From NCBI RefSeq assembly GCF_964340395.1, contig NC_135563.1, forward strand, positions 906,001 to 970,000: a stretch of DNA of 64,000 bases, given 5' to 3'. Of this stretch, positions 25,229 through 38,500 are shown piece by piece. The notes under the pieces are model-generated. The model was not told the origin of the DNA, made no database searches, and saw nothing but the letters and a program-made list of their open reading frames with translations. The translations under genes and the position numbers were made by a program. The first letter of the stretch is position 1. Each line of letters begins with the position of its first letter. The stretch comes from Glandiceps talaboti (lineage: Eukaryota; Hemichordata; Enteropneusta; Spengelidae).

Positions 25229-25382
25229 AACAGCTTTGGGGATGTAGTAATGAGCTTTAAGATAATAAATGTTTTAACTTTAATTTATGATGCATTTCAA
25301 ACGGGGACCTTTTAAAATCGTCTCGGATCACAGATTGCCATCGATGATAAACGGAGCTGTTTCTGTATTTGGATAATTCACC

Positions 25383-25388
25383 AATAAA
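25383..25388 (+). promoter_or_regulatory. Candidate polyadenylation signal of SAXO
   Basis: AATAAA 155 nt after the stop codon. Another AATAAA-like site lies closer, at about 25264. Confidence 0.5.
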
Positions 25389-25528
25389 CATCATTGACTT
25401 TGAAATATGGTTTGATTTTATGACGGATACAATTGTCATTGTCAACAAGGAAATACAGAAAACTTCAATCCCACAATATTGAGCACCAAGTAATGTATTG
25501 ATAATACAAGTTGAATTTGACATGCTAG

Positions 25529-27135
25529 GTCATTTCATACCTTAGTGACTTACAGGTCATTTCATACTTTGGTGATTTACAGGTCATTTCATACATTAGT
25601 GACTTAGTCATTTCATACCTTAGTGACTTACAGGTCATTTCATACCATAGTGACTTACAGGTCATTTCATACCTTAGTGACTTACAGGTCATTTCATACC
25701 TTGGTGACTTACAGGTCATTTCATACCTTGGTGACTTACAGGTCATTTCATACCTTGGTGACTTACAGGTCATTTCATACCTTGGTGACTTACAGGTCAT
25801 TTCATACCTTGGTGACTTACAGGTCATTTCATACCTTGGTGACTTACAGGTCATTTCATACCTTAGTGACTTACAGGTCATTTCATACCTTAGTGACTTA
25901 CAGGTCATTTCATACCTTAGTGACTTACAGGTCATTTCATACCTTGGTGACTTACAGGTCATTTCATACCTTGGTGACTTACAGGTCATTTCATACCTTA
26001 GTGACTTACAGGTCATTTCATACCTTAGTGACTTACAGGTCATTTCATACCTTAGTGACTTACAGGTCATTTCATACCTTAGTGACTTACAGGTCATTTC
26101 ATACCTTAGTGACTTACAGGTCATTTCATACCTTGGTGACTTACAGGTCATTTCAGACCTTAGTGACTTACAGGTCATTTCATACCTTGGTGACTTACAG
26201 GTCATTTCATACCTTGGTGACTTACAGGTCATTTCATACCTTGGTGACTTACAGGTCATTTCATACCTTGGTGACTTACAGGTCGTTTCATACCTTAGTG
26301 ACTTACAGGTCATTTCATACCTAAGTGACTTACAGGTCATTTCATACCTTAGTGACTTACAGGTCATTTCATACCTTAGTGACTTACAGGTCATTTCATA
26401 CCTTAGTGACTTACAGGTCAATTCATACCTTGGTGACTTACAGGTCATTTCATACCTTGGTGATTTACAGGTCATTTCATACCTTAGTGACTTACAGGTC
26501 ATTTCATACCTTAGTGACTTACAGGTCATTTCATACCTAAGTGACTTACAGGTCATTTCATACCTTGGTGACTTACAGGTCATTTCATACCTTAGTGACT
26601 TACAGGTCATTTCATACCTTAGTGACTTACAGGTCATTTCATACCTTAGTGACTTACAGGTCATTTCATACCTTGGTACCTTACAGGTCATTTCATACCT
26701 TGGTGACTTACAGGTCATTTCATACCTTAGTGACTTACAGGTCATTTCATACCTTGGTGACTTACAGGTCATTTCATACCTTAGTGACTTACAGGTCATT
26801 TCATACTTTGGTGACTTACAGGTCATTTCATACCTTGGTGACTTACAGGTCATTTCATACCTTAGTGACTTACAGGTCATTTCATACCTTGGTGACTTAC
26901 AGGTCATTTCATACCTTGGTGACTTACAGGTCATTTCATACCTTAGTGACTTACAGGTCATTTCATACTTTGGTGACTTACAGGTCATTTCATACCATAG
27001 TGACTTACAGGTCATTTCATACCTTAGTGACTTACAGGTCATTTCATACCTTAGTGACTTACAGGTCATTTCATACCTTAGTGACTTACAGTATTTCATA
27101 CTTTGGTGACTTACAGGTCATTTCATACACTATAG
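25529..27135 (+). repeat. Minisatellite, 27-bp unit, about 59 copies
   Basis: The unit holds AGGTCATTTCATACCTT then AGTGACTTAC or GGTGACTTAC. As 27 is a multiple of three, frames stay open on both strands (524 codons on minus); these are not genes. The array starts 300 bp after the SAXO stop codon. Confidence 0.98.
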
Positions 27136-27221
27136 TGACATATCTAGTGACACAAACATTATTTCAGAAGTACTATAAATTACTGGTAACATCATTTATT
27201 GTAATTCTACAAAAATTATAG

Positions 27222-28195
27222 CGTCAATGGCATTGTAGCACAATTATAACACTTTTTAAAAATGTTTATCCACATGTTGATCCATGCTAGGTATAGGTAT
27301 TCATTTCCTGAATGATTGTCCAGTTGCCTATCCAACCCTGTTGTTATCTCTGCAATATACACGGTCATTTGGCTGTTGCTATGGGCATGGTCATGTTGCT
27401 AGACATATTTGCATACATTTTTACTGAATGTTCATTCACTTGTCTATGAATCCCTGATGTTATTTTTGCGATATACATCATATGGCTGGTGCTATGGACG
27501 TGGTCTTGTTGCTAGCCACATTCACATACACTTTTTGAATGCCCACTTATCTAAGAATCCGTTATCTTTGTGAAATATGTCATCGTTTGCATACATTTTT
27601 GAATGTTTACTCACTTGCCTACCAGATGATGTTGTTTTAGCAAAGTACACTGGCACAAAATCTGCAGAATAACACTTCTTCAAAAATCTCACCAAATTTC
27701 AGTTTCATTGACCAAGTACTTTTTTGGATACAAGTTTTCGACCAAAATTCACATTTTTACACCTAATTTGCATATCACTGATGAGATCATTATATGCTTA
27801 ATATTTCTTCATCTTTACCGTGCCCCCAAATGCATCCCCATTAAATTTCAGCCCAATCTGTTAAGTAGTTTTGACCAAAAAAGACACATTTTAACCCTAA
27901 TTCACATATTACTGATGAATCATCATGTCATGAACAAATCCCCCCCTAAGCACATTCCCACCAAATTTTAGACCAAGCTGCCCAGTAGTTTTGGAGTTTG
28001 AGTTTAAGAAATCACACATGTGTGATGCAATCATTGTGCTTTGAACAATTTCCCAACTAGACGCCAATAGTAATGTCCCCAACAAATACCAAGGAAATTG
28101 GTCTGGTGATTTTTTGAGTGAAGACACCCACACACACACACATACACCACACCGTGCCTAGAGCACTACTGTCCCTTATCAGTGCAGCTCTGCTA
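27222..28195 (+). repeat. Family 2 dispersed repeat, near full-length copy
   Basis: It starts ATGGCATTGTAGCACAATT and ends GAGCACTACTGTCCC through CAGCTCTGCTACAAAT, a diverged version of the family's 3' terminus. Internal blocks match 7977-9095 in the same order. Confidence 0.75.
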
Positions 28196-28370
28196 CAAAT
28201 CATGATATTGTTGTTCAGCCATCATTATGATGAAGATACTGTTGAAGGTCTTTATGAACAAAATTAGATTTAAACGTGCAAAAGAGGTGACAAATACAAA
28301 GATTGGCTGAATTTCCATTGATGTGAAAAATGTAAACTTACGGTTACACGTTACAGCTATAATGCTAAAT

Positions 28371-29190
28371 TGAGTAGTTGCAGTAGTATGTATTCTGATG
28401 TTGAGTACTTGCAGTACTGTGTGAATTCTGATGTTGGGTAGTTGCAGTACTGTGTATATTCTGATGTTGAGTAATTGCAGTACTGTCTGTATTCTGATGT
28501 TGAGTAGTTGCAGTACTGTCTGTATTCTGATGTTGGGTAGTTGCAGTACTGTCTGTATTCTGATGTTGAGTAGTTGCAGTACTGTCTGTATTCTGATGTT
28601 GAGTAGTTGCAGTACTGTCTGTATTCTGATGTTGGGTAGTTGCAGTACTGTCTGTATCTGATGTTGAGTAGTTGCAGTACTGTCTGTATTCTGATGTTGA
28701 GTAGTTGCAGTACTGTCTGTATTCTGATGTTGAGTACTTGCAGTACTGTCTGTATTCTGATGTTGAGTACTTGCAGTACTGTGTGTATTCTGATGTTGAG
28801 TAGTTGCAGTACTGTGTGTATGCTGATGTTGAGTAGTTGCAGTACTGTCTGTATTCTGATGTTGAGTAGTTGCAGTACTGTCTATTCTGATGTTGAGAAG
28901 TTGCAGTAGTGTGTGTATTCTGATGTTGAGTAGTTGCAGTACTGTGTGTATTCTGATGTCGAGTAGTTGCAGTACTGTGTGTATTCTGATGTTGAGTAGT
29001 TGCAGTACTGTCTATTCTGATGTTGAGTAGTTGCAGTACTGTCTGTATTCTGATGTTGAGTACTTGCAGTACTGTCTGTATTCTGATGTTGAGTACTTGC
29101 AGTACTGTCTGTATTCTGATGTTGAGTAGTTGCAGTACTGTGTGTATGCTGATGTTGAGTAGTTGCAGTACTGTGTGTATGCTGATGTTA
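28371..29190 (+). repeat. Minisatellite, 33-bp unit, about 25 copies
   Basis: The unit reads ATTCTGATGTTGAGTAGTTG then CAGTACTGTCTGT. Variants (GAGTACTTG, GTGTGTATGC) recur in blocks: the series at 28720-28850 resembles that at 29040-29180, which suggests block duplication. Confidence 0.97.
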
Positions 29191-29659
29191 GATGGTATAA
29201 ACTAAACATTATGTCACATCAGAAATACTTGCACATATGCAAATATGGCTTAAGTACTGGCAGTCATTCAAAACAACTTCAAGTTTTCACATTTTCTGAG
29301 TTGTTCAGGCTTTCTATATTACAATTTATGTATTGATTTACACAATACAATATATGCAAGGTCTTTTTTTTCCAAAAATAAATCCACGACTCAATTTTTA
29401 CTCCTATATGTCAGTTTATAATTTAAAATATTTTTCAGGAACTTGCCAAGATTAAGAAATTAAAGAAATATCTGTCAAAATATTTGTCACCTCAAAGTTA
29501 ATCAATTTTAGATATATCACACACTATAAACACCACAATGCATCAGTTGCACCTCTACAGTTCTATTTTTGGAACAACCCCTTAGTAAGCTGTACTAGTT
29601 TGGATTATAGTATTTTTGCTAAGGGCAGTAAGTATGCATAATCTATCAGGGTTCCCATG
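29191..29659. other. Non-coding, no recognised feature
   Basis: AT-rich sequence between two tandem arrays. Confidence 0.4.
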
Positions 29660-29900
29660 TCATTTTACCCGTCTTCCCCAACATTACAATAGATCCTATG
29701 GGGAAACGGCCATTTTTACCCCTTTCTCCCATTCTGTTACCGGGGGTTCCCCAACAACATTACAATAGACTCTATGGGGAAACGGCCATTTTTACCCCTT
29801 TCCCCCTTTCTGTTACCGGGGGTTCCCCAACAACATTACAATAGACTCTATGGGGAAATGGCCATTTTTACCCCTTTCTGTTACCGGATGTTTCCCAACC
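29660..29900 (+). repeat. Tandem repeat, about 75-bp unit, about 3 copies
   Basis: Each unit has ACATTACAATAGACTCTATG, GGGAAACGGCCATTTTTACC and CTGTTACCGGGGGTTCCCC; the last copy is shortened. Confidence 0.88.
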
Positions 29901-30019
29901 TTAGCATAAACACTGGATTAAGCCATAATACACATCACAGGGAGTACAGCATATCTGTTTTTGCTAAGTTTGATTAAAAATATACAGCTAACACAGAAAG
30001 GTCTGTCAGATTGATGCAC

Positions 30020-30025
30020 TTTATT
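30020..30025 (-). promoter_or_regulatory. Candidate polyadenylation signal of TCERG1
   Basis: On the minus strand this is AATAAA within ACTGAATAAAGTGCATC, about 770 nt after the stop codon at 30793-30795. A 3' UTR of this length would include the ATGT microsatellite. Choice among AT-rich alternatives is uncertain. Confidence 0.35.
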
Positions 30026-30132
30026 CAGTAAATTTGACCCAAAATGGGAGCCTATTTGGGGAAACATACTTGACACAGCAAAACACAACACTGAAGATAA
30101 CAGAAATGTCATGTACAAAGAATTCACCCGTT

Positions 30133-30292
30133 ATGTATGTATGTATGTATGTATGTATGTATGTATGTATGTATGTATGTATGTATGTATGTATGTGTGT
30201 GTGTGTGTGTGTGTGCGTGTGTGTGTGTGTGTATACATGTGTGTATGTACATGTATGTACAATGTGTGTATGTACATGTGTATGTATGTATT
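30133..30292 (+). repeat. Compound microsatellite (ATGT)n-(GT)n
   Basis: An ATGT run, then GT with a single GC step, then mixed ATGT and ACATGT. It probably lies in the TCERG1 3' UTR or just beyond. Confidence 0.96.
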
Positions 30293-30792
30293 TTGGATTG
30301 ACATTGGGCAATGTTTGCCATACAGATTCAGTATTATAACTCATTGGTATGTCTTGATAATGATATAAGTACTGTATTCTCCCTATTCTGTAACTCTATA
30401 ATCAAACCATCATATGCAGCATCTAGCTAAGATAGGTGTGTGAGGGTGTGTATGTGTGCATATGCATGTCAGTCTCTATGTATAAGCAAAGTTAATCAAG
30501 GTCTGACCTGACTTCAATCAAGTGTCACGGACTCATCCTGACATTCTAAATTTGTCCTATAAAGTCTTCTGTTTATACATTGCTAAGTAACAGATAAACA
30601 TATTATTTCAACTTATCTTCTATACAGTCCCTATCTCAAACAATTGCAGTGTGGAAAGGCAACTGGGGTAGAGACAAAGACTATTAAAGTCCATTCAACA
30701 AATCACTTTCCTTCCATGTACAAGTTTTAAAGTTGAAATTATTTGTACTGTCTATATGGCAATCCCAAAATACTAAAACTGTCCTCTAGAGT

Positions 30793-31003
30793 TCATGGTT
30801 TGATTGTACTACGACGTGATGGCTCTGAAGCTGTTGGAGGTGGTGGTGGTCCTTTGGATGATAAATCTTCTATGTATGCTACTAACAGTTTTTTCCGTTC
30901 TTCTGGTACACAATCCAACACAATATAACGTTTATCTTTCTGTAATATTTGTTCTATGTCAGCTAAATGGTGTCCTTCTGTGTCATCTATTACTCGTTTT
31001 GAC
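30793..31003 (-). CDS. TCERG1: TCERG1 exon 18 (FF6 and C-terminus)
   Basis: The acceptor ATTTAAG|GTCAAAACG completes arginine and opens SKRVIDD. FF6 contains [18 protein letters not shown]. The exon ends with the conserved [15 protein letters not shown] tail and stop. Confidence 0.96.
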
Positions 31004-31072
31004 CTTAAATAGTAAAGAGGACAACATATGTGAATAATTACATACATACATACATACATACATACACACACA

Positions 31073-31106
<34 letters not shown>

Positions 31107-31195
31107 CACACATACATACATACATACACACACACATACATACATACATACATACATGACATACATACATACATACATACATACATACACACACA

Positions 31196-31229
<34 letters not shown>

Positions 31230-32397
31230 CACACATACATACATACATACATACACACACACACATACATACATACATACATACATACATACATTACACA
31301 CGTATACATATAAAATGTTGAAAATGTCTTAATTTTATTTCTGTATAAGCCTAGAGTTGTGTTCCTCTTTACATTTGCTTACAAGTTGGCATTTCCATAG
31401 ATGTATCAATTACAATAAAATTCAAAGTGACCAGTGTGAAAGGAATAGACACAACTGTGATTTTCAAGATAAACTCAATTGATAAGACCCCTGTATATAA
31501 ACAATTACACTCTTTGGAAAGTTCAATTCAAACAGTAAACACCAAGTGTGGTATCTGATAACAGGAGGTCACACACACATACACACATACATAGTTTACA
31601 TTTATGTACACTGTCATCCATCAATACATATATACACACACATGTGAAAGACACAACACAATTTATCAGATAAACTCACCTGTATGTGATAAATTTTGTC
31701 TCTTTAAGTAGACTCCTAAAGTCTGCTTTGGCAGCTATGAATTTGTCTCGTATGTAGTCGCTGAACTCACGCTCTCTCCTCTGTAATACAAAGTTTACAT
31801 TGTCTTATTACCAATGACAACATGTGTTAATACTACACCATCAAATGATGTAATATAAAGACGGTGAATAGAAATCATATAACTATTCCTAATTATCATG
31901 ATGTACTACTCACCCTGTCACTTGATGAGAACTTCAGAAACCTAGGATCTTCTTTGATTTGTTTACGAACTTCTTTCCATGAAGCTGTCAGACTCACCTG
32001 TAAAATAGACTATCACGTTTAGTATTTAGGGGTGAGATCAATAGTTCAATGTAGTTAGGCCTCAGACTCTGCCCCCTTATAACTAAACCAGCTAAATTGA
32101 AAATTGTTTCAGGGAGCAAATCGGTATCAAATCTATGTAGTAGTATAATAAAAAGCCAGTATGTAGTGAGGAAAAATAGTTCTTTTATTGACACTTTGCT
32201 GTATTTTATTGCCATGCACGTGCATTTACTATAGTGACAATTCTCCCCATTTCTCAATTTGAAATTTTTTTGGTAGAAATATTTGTATTTAGGGGTACAA
32301 AACAGATCCTTATAAGTAAAATCATTTTTGTGTGATGGGAACTATAATGGACAGGTTTATAACAGTAAACACCCACCCCAACACACACACCCACCCC

Positions 32398-32439
<42 letters not shown>

Positions 32440-32451
32440 GACAGACAGACA

Positions 32452-32513
<62 letters not shown>

Positions 32514-35500
32514 TTAAGCTGTTAATATCGACTTAAACTAACCTGTGTCTCATCTAACAACTGTTTGAACTGTTCTCGTTTCCTTTTACTTAATGCTTCT
32601 ATGTGTTCTTGGAAAACTTTCTCCTTCTCTTCCCTTTCTAGTAACTGTGCCAAATCCCATCTGTGGTCCTTGCGTAATTGTCGCCTAGTTTCCCGCCATA
32701 CAGCATCAGAATCTCTGACCTGCATTACATGACAAAGTTATGTATTTATGAATCACATCAAAAGTAATGTTGCTATTGTTATATCTATTGTTAGTATTTT
32801 CATATTCAGAAGTCAAGACTTGTGTAGAAACAAATTGTATTTTGTTGTATGTTATCTTGCTATAATAATTCATATGACATAATTCATTTGTAGTTTAGGT
32901 CTGTCATGTATTACCTTTAGTTCAAAGAGTGATGGGTGGGTTACTAGCACACAGACACAACTTAGACATATTAGTCAACTTGCATTGTAAACTCAATATA
33001 CTTAGATTCAAAAGCAGGTATTATTTGTAGTTGTTGTAATCTGTTATCTTTGATCAAGATGACAGCCCTGCAAGGGCCTGGGTATAGTCAGAGAGTGTAA
33101 CTATTGTGCAGATTGTGGCCCATTGCGGGCCTGGGCATATAACTATCGTGCGGATTGTGGCCCATTGCGGACCTGGGAGTGTAACTATTGTGTGGATTGT
33201 GGGCCACTGCAGGCCTGGGAGTGTAACTATTGTGTGGATTGTGGGCCACTGCGGGCCTGGGAATGTAACTATTTTGTGGATTGTGGGCCACTGCGGACCT
33301 GGGAGTGTAACTATTGTGTGGATTGTGGGCCACTGCGGGCCTGGGAGTGTAACTATTGTGCAGATTGTTGGCCACTGCGGACCTGGGAGTGTAACTATTT
33401 TGTGGATTGTGGGCCACTGCGGGCCTGGGAGTGTAACTATTTTGTGGATTGTGGGCCACTGCGGACCTGGGAGTGTAACTATTGTGTGGATTGTGGGCCA
33501 CTGCAGGCCTGGGAGTGTAACTATTTTGTGGATTGTGGGCCACTGCGGACCTGGGAGTGTAACTATTGTGCAGATTGTGGGCCACTGCAGGCCTGGGAGT
33601 GTAACTATTTTGTGGATTGTGGGCCACTGCGGGCCTGGGAGTGTAACTATTGTGTGGATTGTGGGCCACTGCAGGCCTGGGAGTGTAACTATTTTGTGGA
33701 TTGTGGGCCACTGCGGACCTGGGAGTGTAACTATTGTGCAGATTGTTGGCCACTGCAGGCCTGGGAGTGTAACTATTTTGTGGATTGTGGGCCACTGTGG
33801 GCCTGGGAGTGTAACTATTGTGTGGATTGTGGGCCACTGCAGGCCTGGGAGTGTAACTATTTTGTGGATTGTGGGCCACTGCGGGCCTGGGAGTGTAACT
33901 ATTGTGTGGATTGTGGGCCACTGCAGGCCTGGGAGTGTAACTATTTTGTGGATTGTGGGCCACTGCGGACCTGGGAGTGTAACTATTGTGTGGATTGTGG
34001 GCCACTGCGGGCCTTGGAGTGTAACTTTTGTGCAGGTTGCTACTACTTTTCCATTACATTTGTATCTGTTAATTTATTCACTTTTTAAAACCAAAGTAAT
34101 TTGTTTGCTGGCCACTGGGCGTTATTGTGAAGGTCACTAACTACATACACTGTACTATACCATACAACCTACATGCTGGGTTAATTGTACACACAATTTT
34201 GTGTATTTATCCACCCCCCCCCCCCCCCCCCCCCCCATAAAAAACATTATGGCTATTTTCAATAATGGTGATTACTTTAACATATTCAACCTTGTTGAAT
34301 CCACTTTTAATTTGTTTTATAGTTCATTGTGTAACTTGTTGTGAATGTTTTACATTTCCTTTAGTTACCCTGGAAAAATGCTAAACATCCACATTACCAA
34401 TGTGTATAGTTTATGCATACATAATTGATACTAATGAACTCAGCGGTTCTAAGTAATTGGAGTCTACAAAGTTATCAGTAAGTTTCCGGATAGTCTAAGA
34501 CCAAAACTAAGAGCACAACTAACAAATAGAATGAAATAAAATAAACACTAGTCATTGCATAAATTAACAAGTCATTGAGAATGACATAGTCCCCGCTATA
34601 ATTGGGTTTTAAGGAATTATCACTACTCTGATCACGCAACAACATTTGTGAACCTAAAACAAACAGACTTAGATATGTTGTGTGTGCTTGTTGGACATGG
34701 AATATGCCTCCAACAATAAAGGATTGGTTGGGTATGGGGGATCATATCACGATGAAAATGGAGTCTGAGTTATGGCTTTGGACATGGAAAATTCACAAAC
34801 AAAACGGCTGCCAGGCAGCCATATTGGATCGTATCACGACGAAAATGGATATGCACATGTATGTCATAGAACACTGTCCTAATAATAACTTTGAATGAGA
34901 TCTGTTCAAGCATGTCTGAGTTATGGCTTTGGACATGAAAATTCACAAACAAAATGGCTGCTAGGCGGCCATATTGGATCGTATCATGACAACAATGAAT
35001 ATGTACATGTATGTCATAGAACACTGTCCTAATACCAACTTTGAATGAGATCTGTTAAAGCATGTCTGAGTTATGGCTTTAGACAGGGAAAATTCGCAAA
35101 CAAAATGGTTGCTAGGCGGCCATATTGGATTGTATCATAAAACAAATTGACGTGCATATGTATGCCATAGTATGTTGCCCCTGTACCAAGTTTGAAAAAA
35201 ATCAGTCCAGGCGGACGATATGAAATATGAGAGTCATGTACATTTTTTTAGGTGCAAAATGGTATAAAAAAATAAGCTCAGTGTCAGTGCTCCTTTTATG
35301 GCAGTTTGAATTTCCAGCATATGCATTAAATTACCCATAATTCCCTTTATGTACCTGGACATCTGTGTTTACTCCTTTCTTCCAAGTATTTGTTTGAACA
35401 AAATTAAGTGCATGTCCCCTTTGTCCGTACAAATTCTGACTTTATCAATGTGATGCAGCCATTGTGTCTGTCATGCTATCACTGGCCAAGTTAATTAAAT

Positions 35501-38500
35501 GATCACTTACCAAGTCAGCTAATAATGCTTTGAAATGTTGCATGGCTTCATCCTTTTTGTGTTGGTCTCTTTCTCTATCTAGCTCTCGTAATTGTTCTGA
35601 TCTGGCTTTCTGTACTTCTCTCTCCCGTTCTCTAAGACTCTCCTCAATTCTCTTCTGTCGTTCTGCATCTTCATTCACCTCCTGCAATATACAATTGTGA
35701 ATTAATTTTGGTGAGTATAACATTACAAGTATACTACTCACAGTCTACTTATCTGAGTTAGGTGCAGAACTGCGTCTAATTTAGCTTTCTAAACTGGCTA
35801 AAACACAATTCCGCACCTCAATGGAGTTCACAATTCCTCACCTTAATGGAGTTCACAATTCCTCACCTTAATGGAGTTCACAATTCCGCACCTCAATGGA
35901 GTTCACAATTCCGCACCTTAATGGAGTTCACAATTCCGCACCTCAATGGAGTTCACAATTCCTCACCTTAATGGAGTTCACAATTCCTCACCTCAATGGA
36001 GTTCACAATTCCTCACCTCAATGGAGTTCACAATTCCTCACCTCAATGGAGTTCACAATTCCTCACCTCAATGGAGTTCACAATTCCGCACCTTAATGGA
36101 GTTCACAATTCCTCACCTCAATGGAGTTCACAATTCCTCACCTCAATGGAGTTCACAATTCCGCACCTTAATGACTTATCTCACAGTATACTTAATAAGT
36201 ATACTCACAGTCTACTTCTATCAATTACAACTGACAACAAGTCATTGAGAATGACATAGTCCCCACTATAATTGGGTTTTAAGGAATTATCACTACTCTG
36301 ATCACGCAACAACATTTGTGAACCTAAAACAAACAGACTTAGATATGTTGTGCGTGCTTGTTGGACATGGAATATGCCTCCAACAATAAAGGATTGGTTG
36401 GGTATGGGGGATCATATCACGATGAAAATGGAGTCTGAGTTATGGCTTTGGACATGGAAAATTCACAAACAAAATGGCTGCCAGGCAGCCATATTGGATC
36501 GTATCACGACGAAAATGGATATGCACATGTATGTCATAGAACACTGTCCAAATACCAACTTTGAATGAGATTTGTTCAAGCATGTCTGAGTTATGGCTTT
36601 GGACATGAAAATTCGCAAACAAAATGGCTACCAGGCAGCCATATTGGATCATATCACAATGAAAATGGATATGCACAGGTATGTCATAGAACACTGTCCT
36701 AATACCAACTTTGAATGAGATCTGTTCAAGCATGTCTGAGTTATGGCTTTAGACAGGGAAAATTCGCAAACAAAATGGTTGCTAGGCGGCCATATTGGAT
36801 GGTATCATAAAACAAATTGACGTGCATATATATGCCATAGCATGTTGCCCCTGTACCAAGTTTGAAAAAAATCGGTCCTGGCATCTCCAAGAAACGGCTG
36901 CGGACGGATGGACGGACGGACGGACGGACGGAACCCAATCCATAAGTCCCCGGGGACTAAATACAGAGCAGTGCATATGCTTGCATGGAGTATGTGAGCT
37001 TCAAGCAGAGACAATTTAAAGGCAACAAAATAACTGAAACAAAAGAACAGTGGGTGCCTCTGATGTAGGTTGACTTTATTTATATACATGTCATGTTCCA
37101 AAATAAACTCTCAGAGTGTGGACTGTTCTTGGACTATTAAACAATATTAACAGGGTCAATACAGACTCATTTAGCTTTGTAACCTTTCATTAGGAATCAT
37201 TCTTAAACATTTTAGCCTTAATGTCTTTACTCTTTTAGTCAGTGTTTTCTTGTGTATTTGCGATTTTAAATTGTATGATTTCAACCACCTCTTTGTGTTT
37301 GGTTGCAAAATAAAGATAATAATAATAATTTACTATGTAAACAGCAAGCCATGTTGTGAATTTTAGTTGCCAATCCAAGTGTAGAAGTGTTAGGTATTTG
37401 GCTGCAGTGAAATCCTATGCTTCCTTTACTGATATTAAAACTGCTGATAACACAAGATTGTGCAAGACGCATCATAGCACATACCATTTCTCTGTAGGGT
37501 TGGTCTTTGAATTAAAATGAAATACTACATTTTAATTTTGGTGAAAATGAAAATGAATGGTGTGTATTTTGATTGTGGATGGTTTAGTCTATCACAAAAT
37601 ACTTGGTAAGAAACAGCATGAATACTCAGATACAGGCATATTTGTGTTCTCTGTCTGACATGACACACAGCCAAAATGGAATGAGTGGTATGGGGGGGGG
37701 GGGGGGAGGAGGAGGAGATATAACTTGTCTGTTCTAACAACAACCTGTGGCCTGTACACAACACACGTGTGGGCCTTATGTTCTTCTATGATCCAATCAT
37801 TCCTGTCCATGGTCCAAGTCAATGACTAACAACTGTACAGTATGCCACTGAAAATGTCACAGTAACAATGCAGGATCTTAGCAAGGATGTCGGAGTTAAC
37901 AAGCGAAGTCAACAGTACTTGACCTAGAAACTATCACATGTCGAGTAATTTTATTTCAAACTCTCATAACTTTAGAGCATAAAACTTGTAAACATGAACT
38001 ATTTTCAGACAGATGACTTCATTTTGTAAAAGGGGTGCTACTTGTGTACACAATAAATCATTTGAAGCACATGCATGAATAGACACAATAATACATTCAC
38101 CATTTCAATACTGATTTCAGTGATCATCAAATAACATGCCGTATGTGATTTGAATTATCATAAGATGAAGTTGTTATTCTTGTGTACTATTATACTTCAT
38201 AATGGCATGGGTCACACTGTCCCATTTGATTGTTACCACATGCAGTATTCCAATCAGTCAACAGAGTCACTGTATGTGGGATCCTGTGGTCTTTATACTT
38301 TGAAAAGTTACTAACACTAATTACATAATAGTATGTATATAGCTTGAAGTATTGTGTAAGGTATATAGTGCAAGGTCAGAGTTTTCATCCACAACTTAAT
38401 TATCTCACCTTAAATTTATTGGTGACATATTCATGGAACCATTGCTCACGTTGCTTCTTATCATCAACAGCCTTGTACCTGCTATCCCCTGACATATCTC

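Noticed and set aside
25525-27221. Long ORFs of 524, 233, 71 and 226 codons on both strands
   Set aside because: They come from a 27-bp unit whose length is divisible by three; both strands are open together and there is no protein signal other than the repeat.
33088-34140. ORFs of 344, 321 and 305 codons
   Set aside because: They arise from the 42-bp minisatellite within a TCERG1 intron; no splice support.
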